From: Stutzerimonas xanthomarina
GTDB taxonomy: Bacteria; Pseudomonadota; Gammaproteobacteria; Pseudomonadales; Pseudomonadaceae
DNA: 64,000 nucleotides
Assembly: GCF_003935375.1 (NCBI RefSeq)
Contig: NZ_RHQM01000008.1
Location: forward strand, 62,001-126,000
Reading direction: 5' to 3'
The position numbers and the translations under genes were made by a program. This document shows, piece by piece, positions 52,931 through 62,391 of the stretch. A model generated the notes under the pieces. That model searched no databases. It saw only the letters and a list, made by a program, of their open reading frames with translations, and was not told the DNA's origin. Numbering within the stretch: position 1 is the first letter of the stretch; each line of letters opens with the position of its first letter.

Positions 52931-54733
52931 CTAGAACCAGGCGTCCTGCATCGTCAGGCAGGTGTCGTCGCGTGCTTCGAGGACGGCCAGCTCGTGCGCG
53001 CAAGCCGGCACTTCCCAGGTCAGAAAGTAACGCGCGGCCTGCAGCTTGCCACGGTAGAAGTCCGCATCCGCCGAGTTGCCGTCGGCCAGCCCGCGTTCGG
53101 CGCGCAGTGCCTGCTCCAGCCAGCGCCAGCCGATCACTGCATGGCCGAACACCTTCAGGTACAGCGCCGAGTTGGCCAGCGCCTGGTTGACCTTGCCGGC
53201 TGCCAGATCGCCGAGCAGCGCCTGGGTCACGCTGGTGAGGCGGGCGTTGTGCTGCTCCAGCGGCTGGCGCAGTGCGGTCAGCGAGTCGTACTCGGCGGCG
53301 CGTGCGCAGCTGGCCTGGATCAACCCGAGCAGCTGGCGCAGGCCGGCGCCCTTGTTTTGCATCAGCTTGCGGCCGAGCAGGTCCAGCGACTGGATGCCGT
53401 GGGTGCCTTCGTGGATCGGATTGAGGCGGTTGTCGCGGTAGTACTGTTCCACCGGGTATTCGCGGGTGTAGCCATGCCCGCCGAGAATCTGGATGGCCAG
53501 TTCGTTGGCCTTCAGGCAATACTCCGACGGCCAGGATTTGACGATCGGCGTCAGCAGGTCGAGCAGCTCGCCAGCGTTGCGCCGCTCCTCGTCGCTCTCG
53601 GCGGTGTGCTCGTCGTCCACCAGGCGTGCCGAGTACAGGCCGAGATCGAAGGCGCCTTCGACATAGGCCTTCTGCATCAGCAGCATGCGCTTGACGTCGG
53701 TGTGCTCGATGATCGGCACCTGGGTCGAGGCCGGGTCCTTGCCGTCCGGCAGGCGACCCTGCGGACGCTCGCGGGCGTAGTTCAGCGAGTAGAGGTAGCC
53801 GGCGTAGCCGAGCATGATCGCGCCCATGCCGACGCCGATGCGCGCCTCGTTCATCATCTGGAACATGTAGGCCAGGCCCTTGTGCGGCTCGCCTACCAGA
53901 TAGCCGACGCAGTTGCCGTTGTCGCCGAAGTTCAGTGCCGTGCTGGTGGTGCCGCGCCAACCCATCTTGTGGAACAGGCCGGCCAGCAGCACGTCGTTGC
54001 GCTCGCCCAGCGAGCCGTCGTCGTTGACCAGGAACTTCGGCACGATGAACAGGCTGATGCCCTTCACCCCGGGCGGCGCGTCCGGCAGCTTGGCCAGTAC
54101 CATGTGCACGATGTTTTCCGACAGCGGGTGGTCGCCGCCGGAAATGAAGATCTTGTTGCCCTTGAGGCGATAGCTGCCGTCACCGGCCGGTTCGGCGCGG
54201 GTGCGGATGTCCGACAGCGACGAGCCGGCATGCGGCTCGGTGAGTGCCATGGTGCCGAAGAAACGGCCCTCGAGCATCGGCTGCAGGAAGCGCTGCTTCT
54301 GCTCCTCCGAGCCGAAAGCTTCGATCAGGTGCGAGGCGCCCATGCTCAGCATCGGGTAGGAACTGGTGGCGATGTTGGCCGACTGGAAATGCGCGAAGCA
54401 GGCCCGCGACAGCAGATTGGGCAGCTGCATGCCGCCGTCGTCGAAGCTGCGCTGCGCGTTGTGAAAGCCCGCCTCGATAAAGGCGTCGACCGCCGGCTTG
54501 ACCTCGGGAATCAGCACCGCTTCGCCGTTGACGTACTGCGGCTCGTGCTCGTCGGACTTGCGGTTGTGTGGTGCGAAGTATTTTTCGGCGATGGTGCGCG
54601 CGGTTCCGATGGCGGCGTCGAAGGTCTCGCGGCTGTGATCGGCAAAGTGCTCGCGGCGGGTCAGGGCCTCGGCGTCCAGCACTTCGTAGAGTTCGAATGC
54701 CAGGTTACGCGGGCAGAGCAGGGTCTCGGTCAT
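52931..54733 (-). CDS. Acyl-CoA dehydrogenase, long (about 600-aa) type
   Basis: A 600-aa FAD-dependent enzyme of fatty-acid beta-oxidation. It has an N-terminal helical extension, the FAD/substrate motif MALTEPHAGSSLSDIRTRA, FISGGDHPL, and the C-terminal ILGGHGYTREYPVEQYYRDNRL with catalytic region IHEGTHGIQSLDLLGR, then an extra C-terminal domain. ATG 54733 follows a clear GGAGG; an in-frame TTG six bases earlier is not needed. Chain-length preference is not decidable. Confidence 0.92.
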   Translation of the reverse strand: MTETLLCPRNLAFELYEVLDAEALTRREHFADHSRETFDAAIGTARTIAEKYFAPHNRKSDEHEPQYVNGEAVLIPEVKPAVDAFIEAGFHNAQRSFDDGGMQLPNLLSRACFAHFQSANIATSSYPMLSMGASHLIEAFGSEEQKQRFLQPMLEGRFFGTMALTEPHAGSSLSDIRTRAEPAGDGSYRLKGNKIFISGGDHPLSENIVHMVLAKLPDAPPGVKGISLFIVPKFLVNDDGSLGERNDVLLAGLFHKMGWRGTTSTALNFGDNGNCVGYLVGEPHKGLAYMFQMMNEARIGVGMGAIMLGYAGYLYSLNYARERPQGRLPDGKDPASTQVPIIEHTDVKRMLLMQKAYVEGAFDLGLYSARLVDDEHTAESDEERRNAGELLDLLTPIVKSWPSEYCLKANELAIQILGGHGYTREYPVEQYYRDNRLNPIHEGTHGIQSLDLLGRKLMQNKGAGLRQLLGLIQASCARAAEYDSLTALRQPLEQHNARLTSVTQALLGDLAAGKVNQALANSALYLKVFGHAVIGWRWLEQALRAERGLADGNSADADFYRGKLQAARYFLTWEVPACAHELAVLEARDDTCLTMQDAWF

Positions 54734-54835
54734 GGTCAACCTCCATTTTTATCGGCCCGAGTCTAAGGACCGCGGTTTTCCATTGCCTAGCTTCATCCAT
54801 TGCACTGATGAAGCGTCAACACGGGGTCGCTTCAT

Positions 54836-55726
54836 TCAGCCGAACAGCTGGCGCATGAGCGCGGCCAGTTCGCCATCGCCCAGGCCGGCGGCATCAAGAT
54901 GGGTGAGGGCGGCATCTCGATGGGTTGCCAGCTGCTGCTCTGCCGCCTGCTGGCCAAGCAGCGAGACCACGGTCGCCTTGGCCCGGTCCTGCTGGCAGTC
55001 CTTGCCGGTCTGTTCGGGCGTCAGGCCATCGGCGATATCGTCGAGCAGCTGAAACGCCAGGCCCAGTTCGTTGGCAAAGCCTTGCAGATAGCGTGTCCGC
55101 GTCCGCTCAGCCCCGGCGAGCAGGGCCGCAACTTCCAATGCGGCGGTGAACAGTGAGCCGGTTTTCAGCTGATTGGTGGCAATCACCGCATCGAGCTGCT
55201 GTGCTTCTTGTGCGTCATGCAGGTCGCGAAATTGCCCACGCACGAGGCCCTGCGCACCGACCGCTCGCGCCAGTGTGGCCACCGCGTCGTTGCGCTGCCT
55301 GGGGGTGAGCCTGGGCGCGGTGGCGGTTATGCCATAGGCATGGCTGAGCAGGGCCACTGAGGCGAGGACGGCGACATCCTCGCCGAACCGCAGATGAATG
55401 GTCGGCTGGCCGCGCCGCAGGCTGGCGTTGTCCATGCATGGCATGTCGTCGAGAAACAGCGAGGCGGCGTGGATCATCTCCAGCGCACATGCCGGGTCCA
55501 GGCCGATATCGGGGTCAACGCCGAGATCTCCCAGGGCCAGCAGCAACAACAGTGGTCTGATTCGTTTGCCGGGAGCGAGGGTGCCTTCACGTAACGCCAG
55601 GGTGACCTTGTCCAGCTCCGACTCGGGTCGCGGCAGGCGCATGGCCAGGCACTCGTCGACCTGTCGCCGCAGGCGCAGCAGGCTGTCGCATTGCGGAAGC
55701 GGGAGGGTGGAATTCTGCGTTTGCAT
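54836..55726 (-). CDS. crtE: Geranylgeranyl diphosphate synthase
   Basis: A 296-aa prenyltransferase. The first aspartate motif is the bacterial FARM form DDMPCMD (93-99), the second DDIAD (229-233). GKRIRPLL and QLKTGSLF are present. Context in the carotenoid cluster supports GGPP as product rather than FPP. ATG 55726 gives the normal N-terminus; upstream in-frame codons pass through the shared promoter. It is transcribed away from idi-crtXYIB. Confidence 0.92.
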   Translation of the reverse strand: MQTQNSTLPLPQCDSLLRLRRQVDECLAMRLPRPESELDKVTLALREGTLAPGKRIRPLLLLLALGDLGVDPDIGLDPACALEMIHAASLFLDDMPCMDNASLRRGQPTIHLRFGEDVAVLASVALLSHAYGITATAPRLTPRQRNDAVATLARAVGAQGLVRGQFRDLHDAQEAQQLDAVIATNQLKTGSLFTAALEVAALLAGAERTRTRYLQGFANELGLAFQLLDDIADGLTPEQTGKDCQQDRAKATVVSLLGQQAAEQQLATHRDAALTHLDAAGLGDGELAALMRQLFG

Positions 55727-55764
55727 GGCGGTGCCCTCGCTGGCGCCCCAGTTCGAGCACCAGG

Positions 55765-55815
55765 GTTGTGCAATGTTGTACAACGATTGGACGTTATGAC
55801 AAAAACCTGTACAAC
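55765..55815. promoter_or_regulatory. crtE/idi divergent promoter with TTGTACA-type repeats
   Basis: Three direct repeats at 10-11 bp spacing: TTGTGCA (55766-55772), TTGTACA (55776-55782) and TTGGACG (55787-55793), then TGTACAAC (55808-55815). The middle one sits in the perfect palindrome GTTGTACAAC (55775-55784). On the plus strand TTGGAC (55787) and TACAAC (55810) are 17 bp apart and could be the -35 and -10 of idi. Tandem repeats about 11 bp apart are the form bound by CarH/LitR-type MerR photoreceptors; that link is inference. Confidence 0.5.
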
Positions 55816-55884
55816 TCGTTGCCATCGCATAGCACTTTTTTCAGGGCGTCACGTCCAAACAAGTCTTCCCGGGAGCCGATTTCC

Positions 55885-56925
55885 ATGAGCAAACAATCGT
55901 TGGTCAGCCGCAAAAACGATCATCTGGATATCGTCCTGAACCCGACGCGGGCAGCTGGTGCGACGGGTACCGGTTTCGGCGCATTTCGCTTTGAGCACTG
56001 CGCCCTGCCCGAGTTGCACCTTGATGAGATCGACCTGCATAGCGCGCTGTTCGGCCGCCAGCTGCGTGCGCCGCTGCTGATCAGCTCAATGACTGGCGGC
56101 GCCGCACGTTCTGCTGCGATCAATGCGCACCTGGCGGAAGCCGCGCAACACTTGGGTATCGCCATGGCGGTGGGTTCGCAGCGGGTCGCGCTTGAAACCG
56201 CGGGAGATCAGGGCCTGACCGGGCAGCTGCGCCAGCTGGCGCCGGACATCCTCCTGCTGGCCAATTTCGGTGCCGCGCAGCTGGTACGCGGCTACGGTGT
56301 GGACGAGGCGCGGCGGGCGGTCGAGATGATCGATAGCGATGCGCTGATCGTGCACCTGAACCCGCTGCAGGAAGCGGTGCAGCCGGGTGGCGACCGTGAT
56401 TGGCGAGGCGTGCTGCGGGCGATCGAAGCGCTTGCCAGCCGCCTGGCCGCGCCTGTGGTGATCAAGGAAGTCGGTGCCGGCATATCCGCGACGGTGGCAC
56501 GGCAGCTGGTCGACGCCGGCGTCGCCGCCATCGATGTCGCCGGTTCCGGCGGGACCAGCTGGGCCGCGGTGGAAGCCGAGCGCGCCAGCGATGTCAGCCA
56601 GCGTGCGATCGCCCAGGCCTTCGCCGATTGGGGCATCCCCACGGCGCAGGCGCTGCAGGCCGTGCGCAAGGCCTGCCCGGATACGCCGCTGATCGCCTCC
56701 GGAGGCATTCGCGACGGCGTGGAGGCGGCCAAGGCGATCTGCCTGGGCGCCGATCTGGTCGGGCAGGCAGCGGGCGTGCTGCAAGCCGCGATGCTGAGCA
56801 GTGAGGCGGTGGTCAAGCACTTCGAAGTGCTGATCGAGCAACTGCGCATCGCCTGCTTCTGTACAGGTTCGGCCGGCCTGGCCGAGCTGCGGCAGGCGCG
56901 GCTGCTGCAAGTGCCCACTGCCTGA
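55885..56925 (+). CDS. idi: Isopentenyl-diphosphate isomerase, type 2 (FMN)
   Basis: A 346-aa TIM-barrel flavoprotein that converts IPP to DMAPP. Features are SRKNDHLDI at the N-terminus, [48 protein letters not shown] and ASGGIRDG. Type 2 idi genes inside crt clusters boost precursor supply. ATG 55885 fits the family start. It leads idi-crtX-crtY-crtI-crtB. Confidence 0.95.
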   Translation: MSKQSLVSRKNDHLDIVLNPTRAAGATGTGFGAFRFEHCALPELHLDEIDLHSALFGRQLRAPLLISSMTGGAARSAAINAHLAEAAQHLGIAMAVGSQRVALETAGDQGLTGQLRQLAPDILLLANFGAAQLVRGYGVDEARRAVEMIDSDALIVHLNPLQEAVQPGGDRDWRGVLRAIEALASRLAAPVVIKEVGAGISATVARQLVDAGVAAIDVAGSGGTSWAAVEAERASDVSQRAIAQAFADWGIPTAQALQAVRKACPDTPLIASGGIRDGVEAAKAICLGADLVGQAAGVLQAAMLSSEAVVKHFEVLIEQLRIACFCTGSAGLAELRQARLLQVPTA

Positions 56926-56944
56926 TGCCGGGCGGAGCCGCCAG

Positions 56945-58231
56945 ATGACTCATTTCGCGGCAATCGCGCCGCCCTTTCTCAGCCACCTGCGCGCGTTCGA
57001 AGCAGTCGCCTGGCAACTGATCCAGCGCGGCCATCGGGTGACGTTTATTCAGCAGGCCGATGTCGCCGAGCTGTTGACCTTGCCCGCAGCCGGATTCGCC
57101 GCCATCGGTGCCGATTCCCATCCGCCGGGCAGCCTGGCTGCGGTGGTCCGCCGCGCCGCACAACCGGGGCCGTTCGGCATTCGGCGGGTCATCGCCGACA
57201 TGGCGGCGAGTACTGCACTGTTCTGTCGCGAGGCGCCGGGCGTGCTGCGTTCGCTGAAGGTCGATGCCGTGCTGGCCGATCAGATGGAGCCAGCGGGTGC
57301 GCTGGTGGCCGAGCATCTTGGCCTGCCGTTCGTATCCATCGCCTGCGCCCTGCCGTTCAATCGCGAGCCGCTGGTGCCCTTGCCGGTGATGCCCTGGCGC
57401 TACCGGGCGACCGACTGGGGCGAGCAGCTCAACCTGCACAGCAGTCGTGTCTACGACCGCCTGATGCGCCCCCACGCCGAGGTGATCCAGCACTACTGTC
57501 AGGCGTTCGACCTGGCGCCGCGCTCGACCTTGAGCGAGTGCCTGTCGCCGCTGCTGCAGGTCAGCCAGACGGTGCCAGGCTTCGACTTTCCGCGCCGCCA
57601 GCTCCCGGCGAATTTTCATGCTGTCGGGCCGTTGCGACGTCCGCTGGAAAACGAAGCCGAGCTGAACCTGCCGATCGACCCGGCGCAGCCGTTCGTCTTC
57701 GCCTCGCTGGGCACCCTGCAAGGTCATCGCTACAGCCTGCTGCGCACTATCGCCCGCGCCTGCAAGCCGCTCGGCGTACAGCTGTTGATTGCCCATTGCG
57801 GCGGGCTGAATGCCGCGCAAGCGGCGCGGCTGCGCGAGGAGGGCGCGCATTGGGTCACCGACTTCGCGCCCCAGCGCGCGGCATTGGCCAGAGCCTCGGC
57901 GGTCATCACCCATGCCGGGCTGAATACCGTACTCGATGCCCTGGAGGCCGCCGTGCCGATGCTGGCGCTGCCGATTGCCTTCGATCAGCCGGGTGTCGCC
58001 GCGCGTATCGAACATGCCGGCGTCGGCCTGCGCTTGCAGCCGCGACTGGCGAGCCCGACGCGGATCAGTCGTGCGCTGGAGCAGCTGCTGAGCGATCCAG
58101 CGTTTCGCCGGCGCGCGGCACAGCTGGGGAACGAGGTGCGGCAGGCTGGCGGTGTGGTGCGTGCCGCCGACCTGATCGAGGCGGCGCTCGGGACAGATGG
58201 GCAACGGCTGGAGGTGGCACGTGGCGCTTAA
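56945..58231 (+). CDS. crtX: Zeaxanthin glucosyltransferase
   Basis: A 428-aa GT1-type enzyme that adds glucose to the hydroxyl groups of zeaxanthin. The acceptor-side N-terminus (HFAAIAPPFLSHLRAFEAVA) matches CrtX, and the UDP-sugar region near 320-370 includes VITHAGLNTVLDALEAAVPMLALPIAFDQPG. GGAG lies upstream of ATG 56945. Its end overlaps crtY by 11 bp. Confidence 0.93.
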   Translation: MTHFAAIAPPFLSHLRAFEAVAWQLIQRGHRVTFIQQADVAELLTLPAAGFAAIGADSHPPGSLAAVVRRAAQPGPFGIRRVIADMAASTALFCREAPGVLRSLKVDAVLADQMEPAGALVAEHLGLPFVSIACALPFNREPLVPLPVMPWRYRATDWGEQLNLHSSRVYDRLMRPHAEVIQHYCQAFDLAPRSTLSECLSPLLQVSQTVPGFDFPRRQLPANFHAVGPLRRPLENEAELNLPIDPAQPFVFASLGTLQGHRYSLLRTIARACKPLGVQLLIAHCGGLNAAQAARLREEGAHWVTDFAPQRAALARASAVITHAGLNTVLDALEAAVPMLALPIAFDQPGVAARIEHAGVGLRLQPRLASPTRISRALEQLLSDPAFRRRAAQLGNEVRQAGGVVRAADLIEAALGTDGQRLEVARGA

Positions 58232-59390
58232 TGCGGACCTGATCCTGGTTGGCGGCGGGCTGGCCAACGGCCTTTTGGCCCTGCGCCTGCGTCAGCAGCG
58301 GCCTGATCTGCGCCTGCTGGTGCTGGAGCAGGGCGACACCCTGGGCGGCAATCACACCTGGTCCTTTCACCAACACGATCTGACGCCGGCTCAGCAGCGT
58401 TGGCTGGAGCCTATGGTGGGCAAGCGCTGGCCCGGCTATGAAGTGATCTTTCCCGACCTGCAGCGTCGGCTGGGCAGCGGTTACGCGAGCATCTTCTCGG
58501 AGCGCTTTCACCAGTACCTGATGCCTGAACTGAGCGACGGCGTGCGTTTGCGCACCACCGTTGCCAGCGTGGAGCCACAAAGGGTGCGTCTGGGCTCGGG
58601 GGACATCCTGCAGGCCGGCGCCGTGATCGATGGACGCGGCGTGCGCCGGACCGATCAGCTGGCCCTCGGATTTCAGAAGTTTCTCGGCCAGGAACTGCGC
58701 CTGCAACAGCCGCACGGCTTGCAGGAGCCGATCATCATGGACGCCAGTGTTGCCCAGCACGACGGCTATCGCTTCGTCTACGTGCTGCCGCTGAGTGCGG
58801 ACACCCTACTGATCGAAGACACCTACTACGCCGACGGCGCTACGGTGGCCCCGGATACGCTGCGCGGCAACATCGGCAGCTACGCCAGTGCGCGCGGCTG
58901 GACCGTTGCCGAGGTGTTGCGCGAGGAGCAGGGCGTGCTGCCCATCGTGCTGTCCGGCGATCTGCCGGCCTTCTGGGACGAGGCGCGCGGCGTGCCGCAG
59001 ACGGGGCTGGCCGCGGCGTTGTTCCATCCCACCACCGGCTACTCGCTGCCCGACGCGGTACGTCTGGCCGATCACCTGATCGCGCTGGACCGCTGGGATG
59101 CCGCCAGCCTGTTCGAGGCGATCCGCGATTACTCGTTGGCGCAGTGGCGCCACCGCGGCTTCTTCCGACTGCTCAATCGCATGCTGTTCATGGCTGGTCC
59201 CGCCGATCGCCGCTGGGCGGTGATGCAACGTTTCTATCGCCTGCGCGAACCGCTGATCCAGCGTTTCTATGCGGCCAAGCTGACCACCCGCGACCGCTTG
59301 CGCATCGTCTCGGGCAAGCCTCCTGTTCCGCTCGGCGAAGCGCTGCGTGCGCTCGCCGCCCATGACCTGCATCGCAAGGATTACCGATGA
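58221..59390 (+). CDS. crtY: Lycopene beta-cyclase
   Basis: A 389-aa flavoprotein that closes both ends of lycopene to beta-carotene. It has the dinucleotide motif LILVGGGLANGLLALRL, GGNHTWSFH, the FLGQELRL segment and the LPLSADTLLIEDTYY catalytic region. The start is GTG 58221 with GGAGG upstream inside crtX. It ends on the crtI start (ATGA). Confidence 0.94.
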   Translation: MALNADLILVGGGLANGLLALRLRQQRPDLRLLVLEQGDTLGGNHTWSFHQHDLTPAQQRWLEPMVGKRWPGYEVIFPDLQRRLGSGYASIFSERFHQYLMPELSDGVRLRTTVASVEPQRVRLGSGDILQAGAVIDGRGVRRTDQLALGFQKFLGQELRLQQPHGLQEPIIMDASVAQHDGYRFVYVLPLSADTLLIEDTYYADGATVAPDTLRGNIGSYASARGWTVAEVLREEQGVLPIVLSGDLPAFWDEARGVPQTGLAAALFHPTTGYSLPDAVRLADHLIALDRWDAASLFEAIRDYSLAQWRHRGFFRLLNRMLFMAGPADRRWAVMQRFYRLREPLIQRFYAAKLTTRDRLRIVSGKPPVPLGEALRALAAHDLHRKDYR

Positions 59391-60892
59391 ACCAAGCTAA
59401 ACGAGCGGTGGTAATCGGCACCGGCTTCGGCGGCCTGGCGCTGGCCATCCGCCTGCAGCGCGCCGGCATCCAGACCACGCTGCTGGAGAAGCGCGACAAA
59501 CCGGGCGGTCGTGCTTACGTCTATCACGACCAGGGCTTTACCTTCGACGCCGGCCCAACGGTCATCACCGATCCGCCCGCACTGGATGAGCTGTTTACCG
59601 GCGCCGGCAAGCGCATGGCCGACTACGTCGAGCTGCTGCCGGTCAGCCCCTTCTACCGGCTGTGCTGGGAGGACGGCTACAGCTTCGACTACGTCAATGA
59701 TCAGGCCCAGCTGGACCGGCAGATTCATGCGTTGAATCCCAAGGATGTCGCCGGCTACCAGCGTTTTCTCGCCTATTCGCGGGCGGTGTACGAGGAGGGC
59801 TACGTCAAGCTCGGCACCGTGCCCTTCCTGTCGTTTCGCAGCATGATCGGCGTCGCCCCGCAGCTGGCCAAGCTGCAGGCCTGGCGCAACGTGTACAGCA
59901 TGGTGGCCAACTTCGTGGAGAACGACCGGCTGCGCCAGGCGCTGTCCTTTCACTCGCTGCTGGTGGGCGGCAATCCGTTTGAGACCTCGTCCATCTACGC
60001 GCTGATCCATGCGTTGGAGCGCCAGGGCGGTGTCTGGTTTCCCCGCGGCGGCACCGGGGCGCTGGTGCAGGGCATGGTCAAGCTGTTCGAAGACCTCGGC
60101 GGCAAGCTGGAGCTGAACGCCGAGGTGGCGCGCATCGAGTTGGCCGAAGGGCGGGCGAAGGCGGTGATCACGGGTGACGGTCGGCGCTTCGATACCGATG
60201 CAGTGGCTTCCAACGCCGATGTGGTCAACACCTACAAGCAGCTGCTCGGGCATGAGGCGCGCGGTCGCGACGAGGCCAAACGGCTATCCGGCAAGCGTTT
60301 CTCGATGTCGCTGTTCGTCATCCATTTCGGCCTCAAGCGCCGCCACGAGCACCTGCAGCATCACACGGTGTGCTTCGGGCCGCGCTACCGCGAGCTGATC
60401 GACGAGATTTTCAAGCGTGAGACCCTGGCCGATGATTTCTCCCTCTACTTGCATGCGCCCTGCGTAACCGATCCCTCGCTGGCGCCAGAAGGCTGTGCCA
60501 GCCACTACGTGCTGGCGCCGGTGCCACACCTGGGTACGGCAGATATCGATTGGACGGTGGAGGGGCCGAAATACCGCGATCGCATCTTCGAATACCTGGA
60601 GCGGCACTACATGCCGGGGCTGCGTGGTGATCTGGTCACGCACCGCATCTTCACGCCGCATGATTTCCGCGACGAGCTCAATGCCCATCTCGGCTCGGCG
60701 TTTTCGCTGGAGCCGATCCTTACCCAGAGCGCCTGGTTCCGCCCACACAACCGCGACGACGTGATCTCCAACCTCTATATCGTCGGCGCCGGCACCCACC
60801 CTGGCGCGGGAGTTCCGGGCGTCGTGGGCTCGGCCAAGGCCACCGCCGGGCTGATGCTGGAGGACTTCATGTTGAAGGGGCAGGCCGGATGA
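59387..60892 (+). CDS. crtI: Phytoene desaturase (lycopene-forming)
   Basis: A 501-aa FAD enzyme carrying out the four desaturations from phytoene to lycopene. It has the FAD loop VVIGTGFGGLALAIRLQRAG, KRDKPGGRAYVY, and the C-terminal signature YIVGAGTHPGAGVPGVVGSAKATAGLML. It overlaps both neighbours by 4 bp, so crtY-crtI-crtB are translationally coupled. Confidence 0.96.
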   Translation: MNQAKRAVVIGTGFGGLALAIRLQRAGIQTTLLEKRDKPGGRAYVYHDQGFTFDAGPTVITDPPALDELFTGAGKRMADYVELLPVSPFYRLCWEDGYSFDYVNDQAQLDRQIHALNPKDVAGYQRFLAYSRAVYEEGYVKLGTVPFLSFRSMIGVAPQLAKLQAWRNVYSMVANFVENDRLRQALSFHSLLVGGNPFETSSIYALIHALERQGGVWFPRGGTGALVQGMVKLFEDLGGKLELNAEVARIELAEGRAKAVITGDGRRFDTDAVASNADVVNTYKQLLGHEARGRDEAKRLSGKRFSMSLFVIHFGLKRRHEHLQHHTVCFGPRYRELIDEIFKRETLADDFSLYLHAPCVTDPSLAPEGCASHYVLAPVPHLGTADIDWTVEGPKYRDRIFEYLERHYMPGLRGDLVTHRIFTPHDFRDELNAHLGSAFSLEPILTQSAWFRPHNRDDVISNLYIVGAGTHPGAGVPGVVGSAKATAGLMLEDFMLKGQAG

Positions 60893-61815
60893 ACGATCAG
60901 GTCATCGATCACTCGACCCAGGCGATCAATGTCGGCTCCAAGAGCTTCGCCGCCGCGGCTAAGCTGTTCGACGAGCGCACCCGCCAGAGCGCGGTGATGC
61001 TCTACGCCTGGTGCCGTCATTGCGACGATGTGATCGACGGCCAGACGCTGGGGCATGGCCAGGTCGAGGGCGATCGCAACAGCGGTAAGGCGCGGCTGGC
61101 CGAGCTGGTCGACCTCACCGAGCGCGCCTATGCCGGCGAGCCAATGGTCGATCCGGCGTTCGCCGCCTTCCAGCAGGTGATCCAGCGTCACCGGATTCCC
61201 AAGGCCCATCCGCTGGAGCATCTGGCGGGTTTTCGCATGGATGTGCAGGGCTACCGCTACCAGACCCTCGACGACACCTTGCTGTACTGCTACCGCGTTG
61301 CCGGCGTGGTCGGCCTGATGATGGCGCGGGTGATGGGCGCCGAAGCGGAGCCGACGCTGGAGCGCGCCTGTGATCTGGGCTTGGCCTTTCAGCTCACCAA
61401 CATTGCCCGCGATATCGTCGAGGATGCGCAGATCGGCCGCGTCTACCTGCCGGCCGAGTGGCTGGCGGGGGTGGGTATTCCGGAGGACGAGGTCGCGCTG
61501 CCTCAGCATCGTGCCGCGTTGGCGACGCTGGCGGCGCGACTGGTAGATCTGGCCGAACCCTACTATCAATCAGCATCTCAGGGCTTACGGGACCTGCCGT
61601 TACGCTCGGCCTGGTCGATCGCCACGGCGCATGGCGTCTATCGGCAGATCGGCGTCGAGGTGAAAGCGCGCGGCGCAGCGGCCTGGGATAGGCGGGTGTC
61701 GACCAGCAAAGGGCAGAAGCTGCAGTTTCTGTTGGGGGGTGGCGTGCTGGCGCTGGCCTCGCGGCGGATGCAGGTCAGGCCGCGTCCTGACGGTCTCTGG
61801 AGGCGTCCTCGCTAG
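60889..61815 (+). CDS. crtB: Phytoene synthase
   Basis: A 308-aa squalene/phytoene synthase family enzyme joining two GGPP. Aspartate motifs are CDDVID (near residue 44) and NIARDIVEDA; YCYRVAGVVGLMMARVMG is the family substrate-channel segment. The last 41 bp overlap the convergent crtZ coding region. Confidence 0.95.
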   Translation: MNDQVIDHSTQAINVGSKSFAAAAKLFDERTRQSAVMLYAWCRHCDDVIDGQTLGHGQVEGDRNSGKARLAELVDLTERAYAGEPMVDPAFAAFQQVIQRHRIPKAHPLEHLAGFRMDVQGYRYQTLDDTLLYCYRVAGVVGLMMARVMGAEAEPTLERACDLGLAFQLTNIARDIVEDAQIGRVYLPAEWLAGVGIPEDEVALPQHRAALATLAARLVDLAEPYYQSASQGLRDLPLRSAWSIATAHGVYRQIGVEVKARGAAAWDRRVSTSKGQKLQFLLGGGVLALASRRMQVRPRPDGLWRRPR

Positions 61816-62308
61816 CGATAACGCTCGCCTTGCGCAGCGGCCCGTCATGCAGTTCTCGCAGCTGCTGCTTGAGCACCGGTAGCGGCGGCGCGTAGAGGAA
61901 GCCGAAGGACACGCAGCGCTCCTTGCCCTCGACGGCATGATGCATGCGGTGCGCCTGATAAAGGCGCTTGAGATAACCGTTGCGCGGCACGTAGCGCAGC
62001 GGCCAGCGGTGATGCACCAGGCCATCGTGGGCGACGAAATACAGAAAGCCGTAGGCCGTCATCCCGGCGCCGATCCATTCCAGCGGGTGATAACCGGCCG
62101 TGCCGAGGGCGATCAGCAGGATCGCCACGCCAGCGAACACCACCGCATACAGGTCGTTCTTCTCGAACCAGCCGCTGCGCGGCTCGTGGTGCGACTTGTG
62201 CCAGCCCCAACCCCAGCCGTGCATCACGTACTTGTGCGCCCACCAGGCGAAGACTTCCATGCCGGCGAGGGTGGCGAGGAAGACGAGCGTATTGGTCAGT
62301 GGACTCAT
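61775..62308 (-). CDS. crtZ: Beta-carotene hydroxylase
   Basis: A 177-aa membrane di-iron hydroxylase making zeaxanthin from beta-carotene. Histidine clusters are visible as HKYVMHGWGWGWHKSHH, HDGLVHHRW and HRMHHAVEG, with four hydrophobic segments between them. It is transcribed toward crtB, and the two stops are passed by 41 bp of shared coding sequence. It has its own promoter, so it may be set at a different level from the rest of the pathway. Confidence 0.95.
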   Translation of the reverse strand: MSPLTNTLVFLATLAGMEVFAWWAHKYVMHGWGWGWHKSHHEPRSGWFEKNDLYAVVFAGVAILLIALGTAGYHPLEWIGAGMTAYGFLYFVAHDGLVHHRWPLRYVPRNGYLKRLYQAHRMHHAVEGKERCVSFGFLYAPPLPVLKQQLRELHDGPLRKASVIASEDASRDRQDAA

Positions 62309-62391
62309 TGGCGGCGTTCCGTGTGACGTGCGGTCGATTCTACGCCCCGTCGCGACGGCTCAGGACTCGCCGCGACGGAATGCGTAATGAC

